Shown: piece by piece, positions 23,721 through 31,295 of the stretch
How the letters are laid out: every line of letters begins with the position of its first letter
How positions within the stretch are numbered: the stretch's first letter is position 1
Source: an uncultured Selenomonadales bacterium
Lineage (GTDB): Bacteria; Bacillota; Negativicutes; Selenomonadales; Selenomonadaceae
NCBI GenBank assembly: GCA_937901445.1
Contig: CALDHY010000094.1
Location: 1-31,764, forward strand
DNA length: 31,764 nucleotides
Direction: 5' to 3'
Position numbers and translations under genes: made by a program
Notes under the pieces: generated by a model
What the model saw: the letters and a program-made list of their open reading frames with translations, nothing else
What the model was told of the DNA's origin: nothing
Database searches by the model: none

Positions 23721-24641
23721 TTAAAAATCCTCGTTGTTCATAATTTTTGAATAAATGTAGCCTTCCCTGACGCCGGAATCACTGTAAATAATTTGATAAC
23801 TGCCAAAACGTTTTGCCAAAACATCGGCAATAACCAAGCCCGGCATAAATGTATGCATACGCTCGGGAACTGTACGCATCAATAAAACTTTGTCGGGTAC
23901 AATTAATTCGTGGTCGCGTTGAAAGTGCTGTAAAATATCGTGAATCCTTTTAACGTCCATTCTCATATTTCGGCGCGGCATTCCATACATTGCATTATAA
24001 AGAGCCATTGCGCCTTTGAAAGTACCGCCAATACCGCAAATTTGCGCGTGCGAAACATAACGAAATTCTCCAATCGCACTTACAGTAGCTTCTGCCTCCG
24101 CGTGCATTTCTTCAATTTCTGATGCACTCGGCAAAATATGAATCCCTGTATAGCGCGTATGAAAACTCAAAGAGCCAATCGGCAAGCTTACTTTAACTTG
24201 AATTTCTTGCTTTTTAAAATAAACAATTTCGGTACTGCCGCCGCCAATATCGATTAAAAGCCCGCTGTCATCGGGTAAATCGTGCGTCGCCCCAATAAAA
24301 TCAAAAGTTGCCTCGTCATCGCCGCTCATCAAGTGAATATTCGTACCCGTGCGATAGGAAATTTCTTCAACCGCGTCGTAGCCGTTAATCGAGTTACGAA
24401 GTGCCGCAGTAGTAAAAGCCGTCACGCGATTTATTCCGAGTTCGTCCAAAAAAAATCTGTATTCTGAAATAACATCTACAACTTTATCAATTCCGGCGCG
24501 TGTCATATAACCATTTTTGACGTACGACGCAAGCCCGACGGAATTTTTGCGTTTCATAAGCATTTCTACGCGGTCGCCGTCAATTTCGTAAATTGCCATT
24601 CTGATTGTATTGGAGCCTACATCAATCATTGCGTAAAGCAT
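23721..24641 (-). CDS. Ppx/GppA-family phosphatase
   Basis: A 306-aa ASKHA-fold enzyme, the length of the short single-module Ppx/GppA proteins. Motifs: AMIDVGSNTIRMAIYE at the start, FTTAALRNSINGYD near 80 with the conserved arginine, LLIDIGGGSTEIVYF near 126-140, ICGIGGTFKGAMALY near 200 and YSDSGVREGYIYSK at the end. It hydrolyses polyphosphate and/or the pppGpp 5' phosphate. The C-terminal HD-like domain of longer Ppx proteins is absent. The ATG follows GGTGG. It is the first gene of a four-gene operon and lies just downstream of the tRNA-Arg terminator. No clear promoter was seen in the 90-base gap. Confidence 0.92.
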   Translation of the reverse strand: MLYAMIDVGSNTIRMAIYEIDGDRVEMLMKRKNSVGLASYVKNGYMTRAGIDKVVDVISEYRFFLDELGINRVTAFTTAALRNSINGYDAVEEISYRTGTNIHLMSGDDEATFDFIGATHDLPDDSGLLIDIGGGSTEIVYFKKQEIQVKVSLPIGSLSFHTRYTGIHILPSASEIEEMHAEAEATVSAIGEFRYVSHAQICGIGGTFKGAMALYNAMYGMPRRNMRMDVKRIHDILQHFQRDHELIVPDKVLLMRTVPERMHTFMPGLVIADVLAKRFGSYQIIYSDSGVREGYIYSKIMNNEDF

Positions 24642-24734
24642 TTTACCACCGCCCTTTTTTATTTTTGGGTTAATTCGTTAAGGGCGTCATTTATTCCTTT
24701 TTTATGTGTCTAACTGAAAAAACTATTTACAATC

Positions 24735-24762
24735 TAAAAAAGCCCCGCCAAATTACGGAGCT
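24735..24762 (-). terminator. Terminator of tRNA-Arg
   Basis: On the minus strand AGCTCCG (24756-24762) pairs with CGGGGCT (24741-24747), including one G-T pair, around an 8-base loop, followed by TTTTT. Confidence 0.85.
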
Positions 24763-24777
24763 TGTTAATTTCAATAT

Positions 24778-24854
<77 letters not shown>

Positions 24855-24870
24855 TTTTTAAAGCTTTTTA

Positions 24871-24899
24871 ATTATAGCGGCTTAATTTTATTTTGTCAA
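24871..24899 (-). promoter_or_regulatory. Consensus promoter of tRNA-Arg
   Basis: On the minus strand TTGACA (24894-24899), 17-base spacer, TATAAT (24871-24876): an exact match to the sigmaA consensus. The tRNA 5' end is about 16 bases beyond the -10. Confidence 0.93.
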
Positions 24900-24914
24900 A
24901 TAAATATTTCGGCG

Positions 24915-24943
24915 TTGACGATAAATAAATAGCGTGGTAAAAT
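24915..24943 (+). promoter_or_regulatory. Promoter of rpsU
   Basis: TTGACG (24915-24920), a 17-base spacer and TAAAAT (24938-24943). It diverges from the tRNA promoter; the two -35 boxes are 15 bases apart. A GGAGGGAGG ribosome site follows at 24972-24980. Confidence 0.9.
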
Positions 24944-24989
24944 ACACGCGCGATGAACTTTAGACTGATTCGGAGGGAGGGAAAAAATC

Positions 24990-25169
24990 GTGGCAAATGA
25001 AGTCAAAGTTGGGAAAAATGAATCCATAGACAGTGCTCTCCGTCGTTTCAAACGCACCTGCCAACGCGCAGGGACGCTCGCTGAAGTTCGTAAACGTGAA
25101 CATTACGAAAAACCCAGTGTCCGCCGGAAGAAAAAATCTGAAGCGGCACGCAAACGCAAATTTCGTTAA
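24990..25169 (+). CDS. rpsU: 30S ribosomal protein S21
   Basis: A 59-aa, very basic protein beginning [20 protein letters not shown] and ending in a [17 protein letters not shown] tail, both typical of Firmicute S21. It binds the 16S rRNA near the anti-Shine-Dalgarno and aids initiation. The start is a GTG nine bases after GGAGGGAGG. The codons (many CGT/CGC) look like those of a highly expressed gene. It has its own promoter and terminator, so it is monocistronic here rather than in the common rpsU-yqeY arrangement. Confidence 0.97.
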   Translation: MANEVKVGKNESIDSALRRFKRTCQRAGTLAEVRKREHYEKPSVRRKKKSEAARKRKFR

Positions 25170-25189
25170 TACCTTTACTTGAAAACTGA

Positions 25190-25230
25190 AAAAAGCCGCT
25201 GTCTTTCTGTTGGATTGACGGCGGTTTTTT
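25190..25230 (+). terminator. Terminator of rpsU
   Basis: GCCGCTGTC (25195-25203) pairs with GACGGCGGT (25217-25225), with one G-T pair, and is followed by TTTTT. Confidence 0.9.
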
Positions 25231-25288
25231 ACATTGCAAAAAATTAAATCTTCGACGCCGGAAAATTTTTATAAAGAAAATTTTTGTA

Positions 25289-25386
25289 TTGACGATAAAT
25301 TTAATTGGAAAATGAAAATTGAAGGGAGCATACAAATTTTAATAACCAAAATTCAGCCGCACTGTTAAAAATTTTTTACAGCGGCT
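25289..25386 (+). promoter_or_regulatory. Leader of the type I secretion operon: weak promoter and hairpin
   Basis: TTGACGATAAAT at 25289 repeats the start of the rpsU promoter, but the -10 is poor (AATGAAA around 25311-25317), so the promoter is doubtful. A GGGAG at 25323 precedes no convincing gene. At 25355-25386 a long hairpin forms: AGCCG and CTGT pair with ACAG and CGGCT around an A5/T6 core, with two bulged bases. It lacks a terminal T-run and lies about 50 bases before the exporter start. It could be an attenuator or a leftover terminator. Confidence 0.35.
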
Positions 25387-25435
25387 TAAAAATAAACCCG
25401 GCAACTAAAAGATGAAGGGAGTATCATATAGCAAT

Positions 25436-27574
25436 ATGCCTGAAAATCAATCCTCCTCGGCGGCGAATCGTACAGGCGTTATCTCCGTGATAAAAGTCCT
25501 GCAACATTTCGGCGTTAAGGACTTGGAAAAAATTTACAATGACAATCCCGATACTGACGATAAACTTGATTGGGAAAAACTTCAGAAATTGGCAAAAAAA
25601 TACAACGTACGAAGTACAATGATTCGCCCGACTGCTGACGAACTGCGCGAAATTGAATATCCTGCCGTTGCAAAAATGAATGACGGCGCGTATATCGCAA
25701 TAGGAAGCGCAAATGATGAAGTTTTGTTGGTAATTGACCCGCGCCAAAATAAACCCGTTGCAATGCCAATGAAAGAATTTCTTGAAAGTTGGTCGAACGA
25801 ACTTTTAATTTTTTCGGCGGCGTTAAGTTGGACGTACTTTAAAAAGCGTTTCAATGTCGACTGGTTTATAAAAGTTATGGTACGCTATAAAAAGCCGCTA
25901 AGTGAAGTTTTGGTAGCGTCATTTTTCCTGCAATTAATGGGAATTGGTTTTCCGCTCATTACGCAGGTTATCATTGATAAAGTTATTGGCAACGCCGGTT
26001 ACTCGACTTTAACGGTTATCGGTACTGCAATGGTTTTATTTTTCTTTATGCAGTCGCTTTTAACTTTAATCAAGCAGTACGTATTGAATCACACGACAAA
26101 CAAACTTGACGCAATTTTGGGTACACGGTTATTTCGACACTTAATCGCTCTTCCCCTGCCTTACTACGAAAGACGGCGCGTCGGCGATACTTTAATGAGA
26201 GTCGGAGCCTTGACGCAAATTCGCCAATTTTTGACGGGTACTGGCTTGCTTACAGTTTTGGACGTTTTCTTTTCGGTAGTCTTTATTGCGTTTATGTTTT
26301 GGTATTCAGTGCCGCTTACATTAATTGCACTTTTGACAATCCCGCTTTACCTTGTACAAAATATTTGGGCAGTACCAATTATCAAAAGAAAAATTGAGGC
26401 GGTGTGGCGTACCGGCGCAATGAACAACGCCTTTATGGTTGAGTCAATTACAAACATTGAAACAATAAAAGCCCTTGCGATTGAGCCGCAATTCGTCAAC
26501 AAATGGGAAAATCTTTTGGCGCGTTACGTGCGTACAACTTTTGAAAACGTCAAATTCAACCTGACAATCAACGCCTTCAGCGGTATGGTTCAAGTCTGTA
26601 TTTCAATGGCTATTCTTTGGTACGGCGGTCATATGGTTATGGACGGCTTATTTACTTTAGGACAATTAATAGCCTTTCAAATGTTATCACGTCAAGCAAT
26701 AGCTCCAATGACAAAACTTTTGACAATGTGGCCTCAAGTTCAACAGGTAGGGCTTGCGCTTGAACGTATCGGCGATATTTTAAATACACCAATGGAACCA
26801 ATAGTAAGAGATATGGGAACACGCGGCGCAGACAGAATCGACGGTGCAATAGAATTTCAAGACGTTTCTTTCAGATACCGCGTTGATTTACCGTTAGTTT
26901 TGGAAAATATTAATTTGACAATTAAGCCCGGCGAAAAATTGGGAATTGTCGGGCGTTCCGGCTCCGGCAAAAGTACTTTAACCAACCTTGTACAAAATTT
27001 GTATATTCCTGAAAGCGGCACAATAACAGTTGGCGGTGTCAACACGCGCGAAGCAAATTTAGGCTGGCTGCGCGATCAAATAGGCGTCGTTATGCAGGAA
27101 AATTATTTGTTCAATTCAAGCGTTCGTGACAATATCGCAGTAAGCCGCCCGACTGCCACAATGGACGAAATTATAAGAGCGGCAAGATTGGCGGGCGCGC
27201 ATGATTTTATTTTGGAACTTAAAGAAGGCTACGATACAAAAGTTGGTGAACGCGGCGACAGTTTAAGCGGCGGGCAGCGTCAAAGAGTTGCTATAGCGCG
27301 TGCACTTTTAGCCAATCCGCCAATTTTGATTTTCGACGAGGCAACTTCCGCCCTTGACTATGAATCCGAAAGAATTATTTTCAACAATATGGGAGCTATT
27401 GGCGCAGAACGCACAATGTTAATTATTGCACACAGATTAAGCGCGGTTCGCCGTTGCGATAAAATTATTGTTGTCGATAAAGGGCACATTGTCGAACAAG
27501 GCACGCACGATGAATTGATGAGACTCGGCGGGCTGTATAAATATCTGCACGACCAACAGTCAACCAGGGGCTAA
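25436..27574 (+). CDS. Type I secretion ABC exporter with degenerate C39 domain (first)
   Basis: A protein of about 712 residues, an HlyB/LapB-type peptide exporter. Residues 1-125 form a C39-peptidase-like domain without the catalytic Cys-His pair (RTGVISVIKVLQHFG where the DCG-ACL motif should be), so it probably holds substrate rather than cutting it. Residues 140-440 have six membrane helices. The ATPase domain follows: Walker A GRSGSGKSTL near 506, Q-loop VVMQENYLFN, signature LSGGQRQRVAIARAL, Walker B ILIFDEATSALD and H-loop IAHRLS. I prefer the ATG at 25436 because GGGAG lies between it and the ATG at 25412, though the spacing of 14 is long. It exports an unknown protein across both membranes with HlyD and a TolC-like protein. 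Confidence 0.9.
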   Translation: MPENQSSSAANRTGVISVIKVLQHFGVKDLEKIYNDNPDTDDKLDWEKLQKLAKKYNVRSTMIRPTADELREIEYPAVAKMNDGAYIAIGSANDEVLLVIDPRQNKPVAMPMKEFLESWSNELLIFSAALSWTYFKKRFNVDWFIKVMVRYKKPLSEVLVASFFLQLMGIGFPLITQVIIDKVIGNAGYSTLTVIGTAMVLFFFMQSLLTLIKQYVLNHTTNKLDAILGTRLFRHLIALPLPYYERRRVGDTLMRVGALTQIRQFLTGTGLLTVLDVFFSVVFIAFMFWYSVPLTLIALLTIPLYLVQNIWAVPIIKRKIEAVWRTGAMNNAFMVESITNIETIKALAIEPQFVNKWENLLARYVRTTFENVKFNLTINAFSGMVQVCISMAILWYGGHMVMDGLFTLGQLIAFQMLSRQAIAPMTKLLTMWPQVQQVGLALERIGDILNTPMEPIVRDMGTRGADRIDGAIEFQDVSFRYRVDLPLVLENINLTIKPGEKLGIVGRSGSGKSTLTNLVQNLYIPESGTITVGGVNTREANLGWLRDQIGVVMQENYLFNSSVRDNIAVSRPTATMDEIIRAARLAGAHDFILELKEGYDTKVGERGDSLSGGQRQRVAIARALLANPPILIFDEATSALDYESERIIFNNMGAIGAERTMLIIAHRLSAVRRCDKIIVVDKGHIVEQGTHDELMRLGGLYKYLHDQQSTRG

Positions 27575-27615
27575 GGGTTAAGAAAATTTTCCCTAATCCT
27601 TATTCCTTATTCCTT
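27566..27615 (+). repeat. 3'-end hairpin repeat, copy C
   Basis: The repeat starts within the last codons of the first exporter and includes its stop codon: AGGGGCTAAGGGTTAAG, then AAAATTTT, then CCCTAATCCTTA and two further TTCCTTA units. TAAGG-TTA pairs with TAA-CCTTA around the loop. It separates the exporter from the HlyD gene. The purine arm AGGGGCTAAGG is identical to copy A read on its transcribed strand. Confidence 0.65.
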
Positions 27616-27635
27616 AAAAAGAAGGAGAAATTTTA

Positions 27636-28991
27636 ATGAAATTTTGGAACTGGCTTATTCACGGCGAGGAACGTGAAAAAGAAACAGAATTTTTGCCGGC
27701 GATTTTGGAAGTAACAGAAACGCCGCCTTCGCCAACAGGGCGAATTGTTATGTGGTCAATTTTAATTTTGCTTGTAGTAGCATTGGCTTGGGGATTTTTG
27801 GGCCACATTAACGAAGTTGCAGTTGCGCCCGGCAAAGTTATACCTTCAGGGCAAGCTAAAACCGTTCAAGTTAAAAACAAGGGGATTATAAAAGAAATTC
27901 GAGTTGAGGAAGGCGACCAAGTTCAAGAGGGCGATATTTTAGTTTTGCTTGACCCTACAACTACCAGCGCAGATTATGACAGCTTGAAAAAACGCGCCGC
28001 CTATTATAAACTTGACATTCAACGCTTGACCGCCGAATTAACAGGACAACCTTTCACACCGGAAGAAGACCCCGACCTTGAGGCTCACGATTTGGCGGCT
28101 GAATTGGCACTTTATCAAAGTCGTACAAATGACTATAACACTCAACGTCAAAGCCGACAAAGTATTATCGATCAGAAAAAAGCGCAGTTGGAGGCAACCC
28201 GCGCCACTTATGAAAGATACGCAAAAGGTTTAGAAATTGCCCGTGAAAAAGAACGCCGCCTTGAAGAATTAATGGCGCAAAATGCAATTTCACAATTCCA
28301 ACTTTTGGAGCAACAAAACGAAACTATCGAATACGCGCAAAGTGCGCAGGCTCAACTTGATTCAATAAACAGTATTCAAGCTGAAATTGTCGAAGCTGAA
28401 CAAAATTTCGCAAACGTTGACGCCGCCTATCGAAAAGACATTATGACTTCACTGGTTGAGGCTAAAAAAGAATACTATGCAATTACTGAATCAATCAAAA
28501 AGGCTGATGAAGACGCCCGCATGGCTACAATCGTTGCGCCGACTTCCGGGCGCGTTTACAATCTTTCAGTTCATACAATCGGCGGTATTGTTACGGATGC
28601 ACAACCTTTAATGCAGATTGTTCCTGAAGATGTTTCACTGGAATTTGAAGTTTACGCCGAAAATAAAGATATAGGCTTTATAAGAGTCGGACAAACAGCT
28701 GAAGTTAAAGTTGAAACTTTTAACTTCCAAAAATTCGGTATGGTTGATGCAACGGTTGTTGAAGTTAGCGCAGATGCTGTAAATGAACCTTCGGACCTTG
28801 AAAAGAATAAAAGATTTAAATTGATTATGGATCCTGTCGGTAAGCCGGTTATGGATGTTATGGGCGAAGAAGTTCCGCTTGCCGTAGGTATGAATGTCAG
28901 CGCGGAAATTAAAATTAAGGAAAAGCGAATTATTGACTTCTTCCTTGATCCTTTCCGCCGTTACACTTCCGAAGCTTTAAGGGAGCGTTGA
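27636..28991 (+). CDS. HlyD-family membrane fusion protein
   Basis: A 451-aa periplasmic adaptor. It has a short cytoplasmic N-terminus, one membrane helix at about 38-60 (IVMWSILILLVVALAWGF), and a lipoyl/barrel-sandwich half VQVKNKGIIKEIRVEEGDQV at 75-95. A long coiled-coil hairpin spans about 110-290 (LYQSRTNDYNTQRQ, EKERRLEELMAQNAIS). The second lipoyl half is ATIVAPTSGRVYNLSVHTIGG, and the beta-barrel is VSLEFEVYAENKDIGFIRVGQ. It links the inner-membrane exporters to an outer-membrane channel. The start is an ATG after AAGGAG. It lies between two exporter genes, 3 nt before the second. Confidence 0.93.
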   Translation: MKFWNWLIHGEEREKETEFLPAILEVTETPPSPTGRIVMWSILILLVVALAWGFLGHINEVAVAPGKVIPSGQAKTVQVKNKGIIKEIRVEEGDQVQEGDILVLLDPTTTSADYDSLKKRAAYYKLDIQRLTAELTGQPFTPEEDPDLEAHDLAAELALYQSRTNDYNTQRQSRQSIIDQKKAQLEATRATYERYAKGLEIAREKERRLEELMAQNAISQFQLLEQQNETIEYAQSAQAQLDSINSIQAEIVEAEQNFANVDAAYRKDIMTSLVEAKKEYYAITESIKKADEDARMATIVAPTSGRVYNLSVHTIGGIVTDAQPLMQIVPEDVSLEFEVYAENKDIGFIRVGQTAEVKVETFNFQKFGMVDATVVEVSADAVNEPSDLEKNKRFKLIMDPVGKPVMDVMGEEVPLAVGMNVSAEIKIKEKRIIDFFLDPFRRYTSEALRER

Positions 28992-28994
28992 TAA

Positions 28995-31295
28995 ATGGCT
29001 GAAAATAAAAATCCAAATGACGAAAAAAATTTAGTACCAAGCGGCGGGCAAAGTCCCCAACCTTCAGACGGTCAGGGTAAACAAGCCCTCGCAAAAATTG
29101 ACGTGGCGAAAGTTCCTGCAAGTCAAGCAAAACAACAGGGCGTAAGTACGGACGTTAAACCGCAAGACGGCGGGCGCGTCAACGGCATTGATACAGGCTT
29201 AGCTTGCCTAATCGCCATTGCAAAATATTACAATATCCCCGCTGATTATCGCCAACTGGAGCGCGCGTATGTTTTGACTGAAGGCAGTATCGACTTTGTA
29301 ACGATTGTAAGAGCTGCGCGAGATTTAAAGTTAAAAGCGCGTTCGTATACCGGCTTGACTGAAGCAGATTTAGACCGGCTTGTATACCCTGCAATGATTC
29401 AAATGAAATCCGGCAGAAAAATTGTTATAACCACAATTCGTGACGGTGATATTTACATTTTGGATCCCGTGTTTTCGCAACAGCCGGTAAAAGCCGAAAG
29501 GTACAAACTTTTAATGGACTGGTCGGGCGATGTAATTTTATTCACGCGCCGCTATGAACTCGAAGAAAAGAAAAAGCAATTCGGTTTCAAATGGTTCTTG
29601 CCGGTAGTTTCAAAGTACGCGCCGTATTTGCGCAGCGTGCTTTTTATGTCATTGATTCTGCAGATTATCGGCTTGGCGTCGCCTTTCTTCGTACAAAATA
29701 TTATTGATAAAGTTTTGGTACACCGCGCGTCAGATGCACTTGATATTTTAGTTTTGGGTATGATTGTCTGTACGGTTTTTCAAAACTGGATAATGGCGTT
29801 GCGTGCCTATCTGTTTACCAATATTTGTTCAAAAATGGACGTGGCGTTAAGTTCAAGGCTTTTTAAAAATATTACGGCACTGCCTTTAAGTTACTTTCAA
29901 AAGTGGCAAGTCGGAGACGTTGTATCACGTTTGGGCGAATTGCAAACTTTGCGCAGTTTTATAACCGGTTCAAGTTTAACGATTGTGCTTGATATGGTTT
30001 TTGCGGTAATTTATTTTGGCGTAATGTTTTTGTACAGCCGCGTTTTGAGCGTTGTTGTTTTGGTAATGATCCCGCTATTTGTAATTCTGAATTTAATTGT
30101 TGCGCCAATTTTTAAGCGTATGATTAACGAAAGATTTTTAATAGCGTCAGAAAATCGCTCGTTTCTGATTGAAACAATTACCGGTATTCACACTGTTAAG
30201 GCAACCAGCGTTGAAAATAATTTTATCCGCCGCTATGAGGAAATGTTGGCGCGCTTGGTTAAATCTTCATTCAACGTCATTAATCTTGCAAATATCGCAA
30301 ATTCAATCGGTACATTTTTGTACAGTATGTTCAACCTTGCGATTTTGTGGATTGGCAGCTATTACGTTATGGAGGGCGAAATTTCTGTTGGTGAATTAAT
30401 TGCATTCCAGATGATAGCCGGACAGTTAATCGCCCCTATTATGCGCTTAATTAATCAGTGGCAGTACTTCCAACAAATTCGCGTTTCAATGGACAGGCTC
30501 GGCGATATTATGAATGAAGATACAGAGCCCGCGTTCAATCCTTCCCGTACAACTTTACCCAGTTTGCGCGGCGAAATTTCACTTGAAAAATTGGCGTTCA
30601 GTTACACGCCGGAGGGCGGCAAAGTTTTGGATAATATCAACGTCAGAATTCCTGCCGGTATGAAAGTTGGAATTGTCGGGCGTTCCGGCTCCGGTAAATC
30701 GACTTTAACTAAACTGATTCAGCGTTTGTTTTTACCTGAAAACGGCAGAATTTTAATTGACGGCGTAGACATCGCGCAGGTTGAGCCGGCGTGGTTACGC
30801 AGACAAATTGGCGTAGTTTTGCAAGACAGCAAACTTTTCAGCGGCACGATTGAAGAAAATATCAGAATCGCTTGTCCAAATGCAAGTCATGATGACGTTG
30901 TAAAGGCGGCAAGAATGGCGGGCGCAACTGAATTTATTGACAACTTCCAAAACGGCTATGAAACTTTCGTAGGCGAACGCGGCAGTTTGTTAAGCGGCGG
31001 GCAACGTCAAAGAATTGCTATTGCGCGCGCGTTAATTTCCGACCCGCGTATTTTGATTTTTGACGAGGCAACTTCAGCCCTTGACTATGAATCCGAAAAT
31101 ATCATTATGCAAAACATTGAACCAATAGCCGCCGGGCGTACAATGATAATGATTGCACACAGACTTTCAACCGTACGCAGTTGTGATACAGTCTTTGTGA
31201 TGGAGGGCGGTCATATTGTGGAGTTTGGTTCACATGATGAACTTGAAGAAAAAGGCGGACTGTATGCCGCACTGGAGAAGGCTCAGAATGAATAG
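28995..31295 (+). CDS. Type I secretion ABC exporter with degenerate C39 domain (second)
   Basis: A 766-aa exporter, related to but clearly distinct from the first. About 55 polar residues at the N-terminus (Gln/Lys/Pro/Ser-rich) precede a C39-like domain at 60-190, in which the catalytic cysteine position is threonine (IDTGLACLIAIAKYY). The membrane region is at about 200-500. The ATPase has Walker A GRSGSGKSTLTK near 562, signature LSGGQRQRIAIARAL, Walker B ILIFDEATSALD and H-loop IAHRLS. Two exporters plus one adaptor suggest a heterodimeric or dual-substrate system. The ATG follows GGGAG. Codon style changes in the last roughly 100 bases (more CTG and GTG), so the extreme C-terminus may not belong to this genome; see the finding on the right end. 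Confidence 0.88.
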   Translation: MAENKNPNDEKNLVPSGGQSPQPSDGQGKQALAKIDVAKVPASQAKQQGVSTDVKPQDGGRVNGIDTGLACLIAIAKYYNIPADYRQLERAYVLTEGSIDFVTIVRAARDLKLKARSYTGLTEADLDRLVYPAMIQMKSGRKIVITTIRDGDIYILDPVFSQQPVKAERYKLLMDWSGDVILFTRRYELEEKKKQFGFKWFLPVVSKYAPYLRSVLFMSLILQIIGLASPFFVQNIIDKVLVHRASDALDILVLGMIVCTVFQNWIMALRAYLFTNICSKMDVALSSRLFKNITALPLSYFQKWQVGDVVSRLGELQTLRSFITGSSLTIVLDMVFAVIYFGVMFLYSRVLSVVVLVMIPLFVILNLIVAPIFKRMINERFLIASENRSFLIETITGIHTVKATSVENNFIRRYEEMLARLVKSSFNVINLANIANSIGTFLYSMFNLAILWIGSYYVMEGEISVGELIAFQMIAGQLIAPIMRLINQWQYFQQIRVSMDRLGDIMNEDTEPAFNPSRTTLPSLRGEISLEKLAFSYTPEGGKVLDNINVRIPAGMKVGIVGRSGSGKSTLTKLIQRLFLPENGRILIDGVDIAQVEPAWLRRQIGVVLQDSKLFSGTIEENIRIACPNASHDDVVKAARMAGATEFIDNFQNGYETFVGERGSLLSGGQRQRIAIARALISDPRILIFDEATSALDYESENIIMQNIEPIAAGRTMIMIAHRLSTVRSCDTVFVMEGGHIVEFGSHDELEEKGGLYAALEKAQNE

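Noticed and set aside
25048..25335. 95-aa minus-strand ORF antisense to rpsU
   Set aside because: It is a mirror of the S21 gene and its terminator, with no ribosome site; S21 on plus is unambiguous.
25298..25360. 18-codon ORF (MKIEGS start) in the exporter leader
   Set aside because: No ribosome site in front of its ATG and no recognisable leader-peptide features such as repeated regulatory codons.
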